Source of the DNA: Enterocytospora artemiae
Lineage: Eukaryota > Microsporidia
Assembly (NCBI GenBank): GCA_038659295.1
Contig: JASNGC010000004.1
Span: forward strand, 186,001-250,000
Direction of reading: 5' to 3'
DNA length: 64,000 bases
A model generated the notes under the pieces. The model did not search any database. It had not been told where the DNA came from and saw only the letters and a program-made list of their open reading frames with translations. Every line of letters starts with the position of its first letter. Positions within the stretch are counted from its first letter, which is position 1. Made by a program: the position numbers and the translations under genes. Shown piece after piece: positions 28,722 to 37,569 of the stretch.

Positions 28722-29285
28722 ATGGCTGTTCTTTTACTAAAAGAAGCATCTGTGAAGATTCCGGAGCAATGTGAAGTTGCCTTGGAGAACAAGGTATTTA
28801 AGTTTAAGGGACCTTTGGGATCTCAGGAGTACGATGCTACGAGATTCAACTTTACGTTCTCGATTGTCGATGGACAGATCAAAATCGCAAGTTGGCACGG
28901 AAACCGTAAGAAGAACAATGCACTCAATACTGTTGCTTCACACCTCAGAAACAATGCCAATGGTGTGGTTACTGGATTCCGATATTCCATCAAGGCAGTC
29001 TATAAGCACTTCTCCATAAATATGAGTGTCGAGGATAACGGTAAGAAGGTCATAGTAAGAAATTTCTTGGGTTCCAAGGTTCCGAGGGTGTTTGATGTCC
29101 TGGGGAAATCAGTGGCCTCGATTGCAGAGAACAAGGATATATTGATAATTGAAGGAATCAACATCGAAGATGTCTCCCAGACAGCAGCAACAATCCAGAA
29201 CGACTGTTTTAAGAGAAAGAAAAATGATATTAGAATATTCCTGGATGGGATTTTTAATATAGAAAAGACAACAATGATCCAATAA
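28722..29285 (+). CDS. RPL9: 60S ribosomal protein uL6 (L9)
   Basis: 187 aa, the usual size. It shows the two-fold uL6 repeat: VKIPEQCEVALENKVFKFKGPLG at the N-terminus, RKKNNALNTVASHLRNNANGVVTGFRY in the middle, and the second half with VRNFLGSKVPRVFDV and DVSQTAATIQNDC. The family protein lies near the GTPase-associated centre of the large subunit. The ATG directly follows TTTTTTGCCC. An upstream in-frame extension is not part of the protein. The stop TAA is part of AATAAA. Confidence 0.96.
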   Translation: MAVLLLKEASVKIPEQCEVALENKVFKFKGPLGSQEYDATRFNFTFSIVDGQIKIASWHGNRKKNNALNTVASHLRNNANGVVTGFRYSIKAVYKHFSINMSVEDNGKKVIVRNFLGSKVPRVFDVLGKSVASIAENKDILIIEGINIEDVSQTAATIQNDCFKRKKNDIRIFLDGIFNIEKTTMIQ

Positions 29286-29319
29286 ATATCATTAGTATAA
29301 GGAGTAATTAGATATTGAC

Positions 29320-29460
29320 TTTTAAGCCCGTGTGTTTTTTCCCAGGAATGAGCAGCCCCAAAGCTCTTAAAGTAAGATGACTTTTGACTATGTTAGCGTG
29401 CGGTTACAACGCCGGGCAACAGGATTAAACCACAGAAGAAACCCGCCGTATAAAAAATCA
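29320..29460. other. GC-rich block in a convergent gap, possible non-coding RNA
   Basis: Between the 3' ends of uL6 and RLP24 there are ~140 bp clearly richer in G and C than other spacers. It includes GAGCAGCCCCAAAGCTC, a short hairpin (GAGC/GCTC), and GCGTGCGGTTACAACGC, a second hairpin (GCGT/ACGC). I could not match it to U snRNA, SRP, RNase P or 5S sequences. No reading frame of note runs through it. Confidence 0.3.
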
Positions 29461-29525
29461 CATTTATTGTTAATTCGTGCTGATTGAATAAATATGGCTC
29501 TTATATGGCTACTAAAAGTTGTTTT

Positions 29526-30011
29526 TCAGCAAATCTCGTACTCTACTTGCTTGTCTTTCTGCTGCTTCTTTTCGGCACTTTCCCCCTTCTTTCCATTTGC
29601 AAAATTCTTCAGCAATCTCTTGTGGGCATCTATAAACTTCAAATCGCGTACCTTAGACTCTTCCTTTCTACTCAATATTCTCTCCTTAATAAATGTATCT
29701 TCCAAAGCCTGTTTCACTTGTGCAATTCGGGGAATATTTTCGATAGTTTCCAACATTGTTTCTCTGTTGTATATTTTAGGCTCATCTACTCTTCTCTCAA
29801 ACTGGAAAATGGGATGGTCCACCAGCTCTTTGCCATACGCCTTTCTGGAAACACGTGTCCATCGAATCTTTCTGGGATTCAATCTCTTCTTGAATAATTT
29901 AAAGCATTTGGATCGGCAGAACATAAACACTGCACAATCAGAACGGACAAACTTAGTTCCATGTCCGGGATAAATATTTGCTGAGCAGAACCAACATTTG
30001 TGGATTCTCAT
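29526..30011 (-). CDS. RLP24: Ribosome biogenesis protein RLP24 (eL24-like)
   Basis: 161 aa. The eL24 zinc ribbon is complete: MRIHKCWFCSANIYPGHG (CxxC) and FMFCRSKCFKLFKK (CxxxC). NPRKIRWTRVSRKAYGKEL follows. A longer C-terminal tail and FERRVDEPKIYNRE separate RLP24 from ribosomal eL24 itself. In the family it occupies the eL24 site on pre-60S particles until released in the cytoplasm. The ATG sits after GCAGCCCCA, with GAAAAAATTTTC further upstream as in ribosomal protein genes. The C-terminal 30 residues are Lys/Gln-rich. Confidence 0.92.
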   Translation of the reverse strand: MRIHKCWFCSANIYPGHGTKFVRSDCAVFMFCRSKCFKLFKKRLNPRKIRWTRVSRKAYGKELVDHPIFQFERRVDEPKIYNRETMLETIENIPRIAQVKQALEDTFIKERILSRKEESKVRDLKFIDAHKRLLKNFANGKKGESAEKKQQKDKQVEYEIC

Positions 30012-30128
30012 TGGGGCTGCAGAAAATTTTTTCTGCCAAAAACTTTCAAACAAATACCGAGAATTTGTACATGAACTCATATGTGGCCAACTCGATAAAC
30101 AATTTATTAATAGCCACTATTCAGCATT

Positions 30129-31673
30129 CTACTCTGCAGTTCTTCCATCACTGGCTAAAATTTGTCGCAAGACCGTCTTCATATTCCTCGAATCTATAAT
30201 TAAGATATTCTTATCGGGCTTTTGTGAAATATCCTCACTAATTAGGTCAAAGCTGCAGCTGCGACTAAACATACCTAGCTTGTCACCACAGTCCAGAAGG
30301 ATTATTGACGAGAATTGACCCTCAAATTTAAAGTTTATGTAAATATCAATCATATGGCTCAAAATGAACAGCATATTAATGTCAAAATTACTGGCTGGCA
30401 GCTTGTCTGCTGTATCACTACGGCAGAGTAAGGTATCTTTTGCTTGTTTGGAGTTGGTAGGAATCCCCAGGTACTCTTCCATACTCAACTCCTTGCAGAA
30501 TGATCTTTTCAGGGTAAATATCATTATATGTTCGGTTTTCTGAACTCCCTTAGTTAATTCTTTAAACAAAAAAATTGATTTATGATAAATTTTACATGAT
30601 TTTTGAACATCCATATACCTTCGCTTATTTAGAGAAAGCAAGGCATAAAGTGGCACATTCTTGTGTAAATAAAACAAAACTATAAAGAACTGCTCAATCC
30701 CCTGAATCTCCAAGCCATAATCGTATTTAACCACAAAAAATGGCTTGACTCCGAACACATCTTCTATCTGCTTCTTCTGACAACTGTCAATGTTTCTGTA
30801 GGGCTCTCTAGAGGTTGCAATGGAAATTCCATTCTTGGCTAAATGCTCATTAATCTTGCGATCGGGATTCTTCAATAAATTTTTACGTAAAATAATTCTA
30901 AAGCTATTCTTTATTGCCAGAAACAGGTTGCTTGAATAAATGAACGGCAGGTTAATAACCTCCTTAATCTGTAAGCTTCCATCGAGTAGTTTTGACTGCA
31001 TTGCCAGCTCGTCCATTAGTTCAGCACAGAAATCACACCACTCATAAAAATCCATTGATCTGTAGAACGAGAACAACGAAACCAGGGGCCAAATGGTTTC
31101 TGTTTTTAGGAAATTGACTGATTTGGCCAACTTGTAGGTTAAGTAGCAGCTGTTTATTTCTCCTCCACAACTACATAAACTATCACAAGCTCCATCATCT
31201 AGCAGATACCTTTTATCCTCTGAAAATAGGACTAGGGTGTGTTCAAGTCTGCAAAACTCTATTTCGAACTTGATGAACTCCTTTTTTAACACCTGTAGTA
31301 GTATGCTCAGAGCACAAATGCTCTGCACATCAATGTTGCAGACGATTTTTATGGTGTTTGATTTATCCAGAGATAGAATTATCCTTCTGAAATTAAGTCC
31401 ATTTATAAAGATATCCTGATCTTCCGAGTGCTTTTTACTCGCTGATTCACAGTTATTTTTCTTTATTGTGCCATATCTTTTCATTTCCTGATCCATTAAA
31501 CCGATATTGGAAATATTCTCCGAATTTTGATCTATTCTAGCATCATCAGACTCAGCAATGGGATCTTTCGTTGTAAGAACATCATATGTGTTACGATTGG
31601 GATTATTTTCTGTGCCCTTATCTTTTTTTTCTCTCTTTTTACTTTCCAACTCTTTATTTTTTTCTGGATGCAT
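30129..31673 (-). CDS. CDC45: CDC45-like replication protein (514 aa)
   Basis: Matches are regional. IKIVCNIDVQSICALSILLQVL resembles the Cdc45 N-terminal DHH-like strand and helix (ASDVDALCACKIL). FIYSSNLFLAIKNSFRIILR matches the long SLCNTSYTAARFKLW helix, and HLAKNGISI plus FGVKPFFVVKYDYGLEIQGIEQFFIVLFYL match the MGLPL, [23 protein letters not shown] stretch. LGIPTNSKQ fits VGIPPE near the C-terminus. Cdc45 is part of the CMG replicative helicase. The protein begins with ~75 charged disordered residues. It diverges from the coiled-coil gene at 31697 with 23 bp between start codons. I base this on remembered family landmarks. Confidence 0.55.
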   Translation of the reverse strand: MHPEKNKELESKKREKKDKGTENNPNRNTYDVLTTKDPIAESDDARIDQNSENISNIGLMDQEMKRYGTIKKNNCESASKKHSEDQDIFINGLNFRRIILSLDKSNTIKIVCNIDVQSICALSILLQVLKKEFIKFEIEFCRLEHTLVLFSEDKRYLLDDGACDSLCSCGGEINSCYLTYKLAKSVNFLKTETIWPLVSLFSFYRSMDFYEWCDFCAELMDELAMQSKLLDGSLQIKEVINLPFIYSSNLFLAIKNSFRIILRKNLLKNPDRKINEHLAKNGISIATSREPYRNIDSCQKKQIEDVFGVKPFFVVKYDYGLEIQGIEQFFIVLFYLHKNVPLYALLSLNKRRYMDVQKSCKIYHKSIFLFKELTKGVQKTEHIMIFTLKRSFCKELSMEEYLGIPTNSKQAKDTLLCRSDTADKLPASNFDINMLFILSHMIDIYINFKFEGQFSSIILLDCGDKLGMFSRSCSFDLISEDISQKPDKNILIIDSRNMKTVLRQILASDGRTAE

Positions 31674-31696
31674 TTTAAGGATTAAAAGTTTTATAA

Positions 31697-32575
31697 ATGT
31701 CACCAAATTCAAGCATGAGAAAGAAGGCTCGAGTCAGTAAAGAGTTCAGAGCCAAAAGAAATGGCAAGGTGGATGAGAACAGAGAAATCGATGAGAAGGA
31801 TGTTACTAAGTATCCCGACAAGAGTGAACAAAATGACTCGTCTTCCTGGAGTTCCAAAACAGTACCTCTAGACAATTCTAGTGTAGCAAAGTCAACAACT
31901 AATCTGGTGGGGAATACAAGTAACGGGACTCTGGAAGAATTTTATCTGACTAAAATCAAGATATATTCTGACGAATTCTCCAGGATAATTCAGACCATCA
32001 GAACATCGCAAATGAACATATTCTCCAAACTGGGCAGGTTTGCTGGGGAATTGGAGCAGAAAATCAACAATGTTCAAATAAAAACCAAACAACTTAACCA
32101 GAGCCTGTTGGAAAGAGAAAGTTCTTCAAAACACACATCACCTCCCAGTATAGTATGTGCAGACTTCATTTGTATTTCTCTCGACTCCGATACGAATTCT
32201 GGACATAGTGATCAAGGATTTAATTTAGAAGTAGTGGATAGCAAAGGAGGTAGTATCAATCCATCAGAAATAGGGCTTATTTCTAAATCAGGCATGCCGC
32301 AGGCTTCTACAACATACAATGCAATAGAAACAAATACAGAACAAAATAATTGGTCTGAAAAGTATGGGCTTATCAAGGATCAATTCAAAACCATTCAATC
32401 CCAGCTCGAGACAGTCATGAGAGAAAATGAAGTCTTAAGAGGAGAAAATAATGCCTTAAAGGAGGAGTATGAGTTAAAAGAAATGGATGTCTTTATTAAT
32501 TTATCCGAGAAGAGAGAGCTAAAGAAAAATATCCAAGAGTTGGAGGCAAAACTTAAGTATTACAGGACTTTGTGA
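31697..32575 (+). CDS. Hypothetical coiled-coil protein (292 aa)
   Basis: A basic N-terminus (MRKKARVSKEFRAKRNGK) could act as a nuclear signal. Residues ~82-130 form one helix (FYLTKIKIYSDEFSRIIQTIRTSQ...). A Ser/Asn-rich linker spans ~140-215. A long coiled coil ends the protein (~220-292, including QSQLETVMRENEVLRGENNAL). Kinetochore, nuclear pore or spindle proteins share this layout; nothing specific can be claimed. Starts at the first ATG; a second lies six codons on. The 5' end nearly touches that of the divergent CDC45-like gene. Confidence 0.68.
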   Translation: MSPNSSMRKKARVSKEFRAKRNGKVDENREIDEKDVTKYPDKSEQNDSSSWSSKTVPLDNSSVAKSTTNLVGNTSNGTLEEFYLTKIKIYSDEFSRIIQTIRTSQMNIFSKLGRFAGELEQKINNVQIKTKQLNQSLLERESSSKHTSPPSIVCADFICISLDSDTNSGHSDQGFNLEVVDSKGGSINPSEIGLISKSGMPQASTTYNAIETNTEQNNWSEKYGLIKDQFKTIQSQLETVMRENEVLRGENNALKEEYELKEMDVFINLSEKRELKKNIQELEAKLKYYRTL

Positions 32576-32938
32576 AAATTTCGTAGAGTAATACCATAGC
32601 ATTCCCCACAAACTTTCGTTAAAATATGAAACTTACGTACATTTACATAGGTATTGGTAATTGTATTTGGCATCTGTTTGATTAGAAGTTAGTCGAGTCT
32701 CAATGGTTAGATTTACAAGCAGTAGACGCCATTTCTTGTATTTGATAGCTAGGGAGTGGATGCTGGTATATTTGTTGACATTCGATAGGGATATTCACGG
32801 TTACGGCCAGCAACCGTTGCCAATCCGATGAGTATACCTCAGTAGTTCCTTTTCTCCTAGCCTCCTCCTAAGTTTCTCCCTTCAATTTCCCCCTCAAAAT
32901 TCTCAACAATTTATGTTAAAATTCCTCGCAGGAGGGGT
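32576..32938. other. Intergenic spacer with a GC-rich inverted repeat
   Basis: 363 bp upstream of the duplicated-domain protein gene. Near 32798-32820 the sequence CGGTTACGGCCAGCAACCG forms a 5-bp stem (CGGTT/AACCG). A run of C/T (TTCTCCTAGCCTCCTCCTAAG...) lies at about 32852-32897 before the GGAGGGGT start element. Confidence 0.4.
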
Positions 32939-34060
32939 ATGTATAGAGAGATGAAGAATGCTTTCTCGGCAATTGATGACAGCGACGAGAACTTAATGCA
33001 GGAGGACAACAATTTGAATTCCTTGAAGCTACAAAATTACGTTGATGACGATATATACAGCCATTCCTTGAAGAATGACGAAAATTTTCTGAATATTCCG
33101 CGGAAAAAAAAAGAGAAGAGAAAAAGAAAAAAGCAGAGTGACGAGCCTAGGAAGATAACAACCAGAAAAATAGTGAACCTGCCAGCCTCTCAGCCATATA
33201 TTAAGACAGTCGATGGTGAGGAAAGGCTAGCATTCAAGTATAATACGAAGCTGAGCGAATCTGTTCTGAATTCTATGCCGAAGGATGCCATGGAGGAGAA
33301 TGAGTTCTGTGTCCGATTTGATCTGGAGTCGGTAGACATAACCAAGTTGAATGAAAAGTTCAAGGCGGACAATTGTGTCTATCCCCGTGCAAATATTCCA
33401 TATGAACGATACACGGGAAACAGATGGAACTATGAGACGGAATGCAACAGGCTGGCATGGCAGTTTGTTTCCTTAAATCCTGTGCTTCTTTATGGGAAAA
33501 AAGGGCTGATTCAGAGAGCAGTTGATTCCTACAGAAACATCAACAAATCCACCAAAGGGGGCAAGTACTTCCGGGATGAAATATTCCCAGGAGATATTGA
33601 GAAGAGGAAGCATGTTACACCTCTGATCAATTCGATATATGTGGAATTCACGGTGAGGGGAGTGGTGAAGAGATGTAAGATCCAGGTGGACATTGACAAT
33701 TTGGACTACAGCGCGATTCCAGACGAGTTCAAATCCAAGTATTCAGTTCTTCCTGAGGAGTTTGACGAGAATTCCTTTGGAGATCCATTCTGGAAGGGAA
33801 AAAATGAAGACAATGAGTTGGCAGTGAAAATAGCATTTCTGAATGTCGAGAACAGTTCGTTCCAAAACACCATCAAGCTTGTTGGAATTAATTCGGTTTT
33901 GAAGCAGGCTGTAGAGTGTTACAAGAACAAACTGGATGAGCAGCAGAACGATTCAGAAAACGATGCTATTGATGTTGTCAATGAAACCTTGAACCATGCA
34001 TTTGACCAGCTCAACACTGTTGGAGAAGAGGACTTCTATTTCGGCAGTGCAGAGAAATAG
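32939..34060 (+). CDS. Nuclear protein with duplicated fungal domain (373 aa)
   Basis: GGAGGGGT abuts the ATG. A strongly basic tract (RKKKEKRKRKKQ, ~55-66) is a nuclear localisation candidate. The first domain copy contains YPRANIPYERYTGNRWNYETECNRLAWQFVSLNP and KKGLIQRAVDSYRN. A second, weaker copy has NELAVKIAFLNVENSS and INSVLKQAVECYKN, so the domain is duplicated. The first copy recalls a conserved fungal domain of unknown function (I remember it as DUF8032, name unverified), thought to be in transcription-related proteins. Downstream of it a beta-rich segment (YVEFTVRGVVKRCKIQVDI) links the copies. Confidence 0.72.
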   Translation: MYREMKNAFSAIDDSDENLMQEDNNLNSLKLQNYVDDDIYSHSLKNDENFLNIPRKKKEKRKRKKQSDEPRKITTRKIVNLPASQPYIKTVDGEERLAFKYNTKLSESVLNSMPKDAMEENEFCVRFDLESVDITKLNEKFKADNCVYPRANIPYERYTGNRWNYETECNRLAWQFVSLNPVLLYGKKGLIQRAVDSYRNINKSTKGGKYFRDEIFPGDIEKRKHVTPLINSIYVEFTVRGVVKRCKIQVDIDNLDYSAIPDEFKSKYSVLPEEFDENSFGDPFWKGKNEDNELAVKIAFLNVENSSFQNTIKLVGINSVLKQAVECYKNKLDEQQNDSENDAIDVVNETLNHAFDQLNTVGEEDFYFGSAEK

Positions 34061-34473
34061 TATTTGGGGCTTTAAGGAGATTCTGTGTGCTGGAACCAAG
34101 GCCAGTTGTAACAAGAAACTGTTTTCAAAACAAGAGTCGAGTAATAAATTTGAAATATTCAATTTTTATGAGCAGCTTTGTTTCTGATTGCTTGGTTAGA
34201 ACTACTGTTCATTGTTCTAGGCCTATCCTATTGATAAATAAGAAAATCTATAAAAGTAATGAAAGATCATTAAATTAAAATTTTAATGATGAATATTTAT
34301 TTTTTGCATCAAAATATTTACTCCTTAATATTACTGAAACACATCAACGCCATTACCCGACGGAAACAATGAATTTGGGCACATGAAACAAATTTCTTGA
34401 GTGGGTGATTATTTCTGGCAAGGAAAAGCATATATGGTCAACAATTGCATTCTATTTGTGGTTACCCTGCCCA
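34061..34473. other. Intergenic spacer
   Basis: 413 bp, AT-rich. Short frames here lack the start element; no gene called. Confidence 0.45.
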
Positions 34474-36048
34474 ATGTTGTGTTTTGCATTGATTACCTTT
34501 CAGAAACATCATTTAAAACCAGGTTTTATGTTGTTTATCCCAAAAGCTATAAAAATAGGTCTGAAAAATAAACACATGATACACTATGCTCTTATCGCAA
34601 TGCTTCATAAAGTACTTGCAAGTGAATGCACCCTCTTACCAGATGGATTAGTCCTTAATAAGTACATTCTTAAGAACTGTGGGGCATGCCAAAGAATTGA
34701 GCCTGTGTTGAACGAGATTAAGACAAAGATTGATCAGACCGAACTTCCTGTAAAATACAGGGAAATAGTGTGTAATGATTGCGAGTGCGAGGGAATCACA
34801 CATTTCCCCACCATAGAAGTTACAAGGGACAAACAGTCGACCGGTAAGACAATAGGCTACAAGGACTATAACGAGCTATCGAAGTGGGTTGCAGAGTCCC
34901 TGAAGATGGATCCAAAGCTATTCAGGCAGAACATCGATGTAGAAAGTGGAAAGGTCACTCAGCTAAAGTCAAAAGACTTCCTAGGTGGTTTTAGTGGTCA
35001 GTGGCTCATATTGTTCTATGATAACTACAATGATGGAACACGAAAAACAATTAGGGAACTGGCCAGGAAATTTGAGGGCAAGGTAAACATTGGGGAGGTT
35101 CACTCTGCAGAAGTCACACATGTGTCGTCAAGATTTAACATCCAGTCATTCCCACACATTACGGCAATCAACCATGGTACAATTGTTCCGTACTCGGAAG
35201 ATTTACTCATGGAAAATAACCTAGAGGCCTTTACCGAAAGGCTGTACAGACCAAATTTCCAGAATATCACATTTAACGAGCTGAAAAAGGCAACCGAGCT
35301 TCACAACAATGGAGAGCCATCCTATGTGGTCCTATACAAGAATTACGACCTGGCTTCCCACTACTTTAATGATCTGGCACAGCAATTCAAGTTTAAGGCT
35401 ACAATCTATAGATCGAATGATCCGATAATGTTCGAGAAGGCAGGATTTGTTCCAAAGGAGGAGTCGACCAATGGAGATCACGAAGAAATGGTCCATCTGA
35501 TGGTTTACAAGCATGGAGCTTTCTATCCATGCCCATTCAAGCTGGATCAGAACGACGAAATAATTCAGTGGATATTCCATTCCCACTTTCCCTATGTCAC
35601 CAACATCAGCAATGAGAACTTCTATTCCGTGTTCCATGGTATCAAGCCAGTCATTCTACTACTCACCCATTCCGAAGGGTATGTGAGCCAGTTTAACCAG
35701 ATCAGTGCAGACAGACATCTCGGAACACCGTACACAAACATCATATTTGCAACCCTTGACATTGACAAATACCCATCATTCAAACAGCAAGTTCTCGATA
35801 AGGTCAAGGTGCCTGGAATAGCAGTGTTTGACCCATTCACATCGAAATGGTTTTATAGAGAGACGGTCCTAACTCACGAGACCATCAAACAAATCACCAT
35901 AGAGACAATCAACAACTTCTTTGATAAAAAGCTTCCATCATATCCACCAAAGCCAAGCAGAAGAAACGCATATGCCATATGCATCCTAGTCGTTGGAGTT
36001 GTCTTATATGTAGTCTCCGCAAGCACCAGCCACAGAAAGTTAGAATAA
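34474..36048 (+). CDS. Membrane-anchored protein disulfide isomerase-like protein
   Basis: A thioredoxin fold carries the redox motif CGAC (KNCGACQRIEPVL), followed by FPTIEV with the cis-proline. Further thioredoxin-like domains without active cysteines follow (WLILFYDNYNDGTRKTIREL... FNIQSFPHITAI). A single membrane span lies at the C-terminus (AYAICILVVGVVLYVV) with a short basic tail (STSHRKLE) and no HDEL-type signal. This is the layout of yeast Eps1-type membrane PDIs in the ER. The ATG at 34474 follows CTGCCCA. An internal ATG at 34576 would begin with a textbook signal peptide (MIHYALIAMLHKVLASEC), so the true start may be there. Confidence 0.82.
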   Translation: MLCFALITFQKHHLKPGFMLFIPKAIKIGLKNKHMIHYALIAMLHKVLASECTLLPDGLVLNKYILKNCGACQRIEPVLNEIKTKIDQTELPVKYREIVCNDCECEGITHFPTIEVTRDKQSTGKTIGYKDYNELSKWVAESLKMDPKLFRQNIDVESGKVTQLKSKDFLGGFSGQWLILFYDNYNDGTRKTIRELARKFEGKVNIGEVHSAEVTHVSSRFNIQSFPHITAINHGTIVPYSEDLLMENNLEAFTERLYRPNFQNITFNELKKATELHNNGEPSYVVLYKNYDLASHYFNDLAQQFKFKATIYRSNDPIMFEKAGFVPKEESTNGDHEEMVHLMVYKHGAFYPCPFKLDQNDEIIQWIFHSHFPYVTNISNENFYSVFHGIKPVILLLTHSEGYVSQFNQISADRHLGTPYTNIIFATLDIDKYPSFKQQVLDKVKVPGIAVFDPFTSKWFYRETVLTHETIKQITIETINNFFDKKLPSYPPKPSRRNAYAICILVVGVVLYVVSASTSHRKLE

Positions 36049-36159
36049 TTAAAGTCATCATTAATATTAAAAACTTTTTAACCAACCTCGTATGTAAGCC
36101 ACAAAAAATCCTTTACACGCCCTTTCATTCTCCGACTCCATTATAAAACCAAAAGCTCT

Positions 36160-36840
36160 TTAAATCATTTTATTGATGTACTCAAGGAACTCATCCTTCT
36201 GTTTGTACAGGCGTTCCCTAAATTCCATAAGGCTATCCTTGGCGATGCTCAAACCCTCAAATGATTTGCGAACACTCTTAGAAATAGACTCCTTGTCCAT
36301 CTCACTTATGTCGCCATTATCAAGACAGCTGAGATCAACCTCCCTATCCTTAGCCTCATCAATCATGTCAATAATGCTTTGAAGATTCTGGTCAAACAAG
36401 TGGAAAAGTACTGTAACCTCTTCCAAATCAGCTTCTGCAACAGGCTTGCCCTTTGATATAATTTGATTCTTCATATTATTCAAAAGAACTGCATTGCTAT
36501 GTAGAGACTTCACTGTTGCTATTATCTCGATGGACTTGTCAAAACAAACAGATGGCTCACCACATGGCATCTTGCAGGCCCATTGGACGCACCCCAACAA
36601 GTCTTCTCCCTCCTTGATCTCATTGTGAACTTCAGGAAGCGGTTCCTGGCTGGAAACCTCCTCATTCTCATCATGAACTTCAGGAAGCGATTCCTGGCTG
36701 GAAACCTCCAGAACGGCTTCCTCACTTTCCACCACTGCATCAAGCTTAATTGGAAGCACCTCACTATCTGACAGAGATAACTCCTCAGATCTGATGCTAC
36801 TTGCAAACAACAACGTAAGACAGGTGATATTAAACAACAT
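36160..36840 (-). CDS. Predicted secreted protein with a duplicated acidic motif (226 aa)
   Basis: CCC directly precedes the ATG. The signal peptide MLFNITCLTLLFASSIRS ends before EELSLSDSE. An acidic direct repeat follows: EVSSQESLPEVHDENE then EVSSQEPLPEVHNEIK, nearly identical at DNA level. A cysteine cluster CVQWACKMPCGEPSVC sits at ~90-105, then a charged helical domain to the end. No membrane anchor. The family is unknown. A secreted, disulfide-bonded helical protein is the most that can be said. A TTG-initiated extension to 36873 is not used. Confidence 0.75.
   Translation of the reverse strand: MLFNITCLTLLFASSIRSEELSLSDSEVLPIKLDAVVESEEAVLEVSSQESLPEVHDENEEVSSQEPLPEVHNEIKEGEDLLGCVQWACKMPCGEPSVCFDKSIEIIATVKSLHSNAVLLNNMKNQIISKGKPVAEADLEEVTVLFHLFDQNLQSIIDMIDEAKDREVDLSCLDNGDISEMDKESISKSVRKSFEGLSIAKDSLMEFRERLYKQKDEFLEYINKMI
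36616..36711 (-). repeat. Coding direct repeat (~48 bp) in the secreted protein gene
   Basis: GTGAACTTCAGGAAGCGGTTCCTGGCTGGAAACCTCCTC-like sequence occurs twice on the plus strand, near 36627 and 36675, 48 bp apart, differing at a few positions. It encodes two copies of the EVSSQE[S/P]LPEVH motif. Confidence 0.7.
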
Positions 36841-37569
36841 GGGCTGCCTGAAATTTTTGCTTTTTATAGTCAATTAATCAAAAAACTAATTTACCTGATA
36901 GATAGCATTTAGCCACGTCAATAAAATAGTAATATGATTAAAGGCCACAATGGATGGTAATTAGTTGATCAAGAAGACATTTACATTACCTACTACAGTA
37001 CTCAAAAATGAGCCAAGCTTATCTCTTGATGTGTTTTTAATAACAGATATAAAATAATCACCATCACGGTTTCTACTTCCATGTTTGTAATATAGCTGCA
37101 AACACTCTTACTAAACAGAATCTGTTGTTTAAAGTGTGTTAAAAAAATTGGCCCAACCGAAGAAAATCATTTTACATTTCAATGATGGCACGGAGATCAA
37201 CAAGCAACAGCATGGAGTCATTCACACATAGAGGTTTTTCTATAAATACCTTCAGAGTTTATGGTTTAAGCAAAATCTTGCTGGATATGAAGAAATCATC
37301 AAAAGCATATATGTCAGAGCCATCACACTTCAAATAATACCCAAGAATTTTTGGTTCATGTGGAAAGCCTATACTATTTTGAAAAATTATACCAATTTAG
37401 TATTTTTGGTAGACACAACATCTTTTAAATTATCAGCATGATACTATATTTAATGATGTAAATTGCAGAGTTAGTTTTAATAGTTCCCTATAAATCAGTT
37501 TTGGAATATTTTAGATGTCCTCTTTTGGATTATTGAAAAACATAAGTAATTTTTTCGTTTTGTGGCCAT
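36841..37569. other. Divergent intergenic region
   Basis: 729 bp between divergent genes. AT-rich, no gene or RNA recognised. It must contain both promoters. Confidence 0.5.

Noticed and set aside
29390..29450. Identification of the GC-rich block as U6, SRP or RNase P RNA
   Set aside because: None of the expected conserved cores (such as the U6 ACAGAGA box or RNase P CR motifs) could be found by eye.
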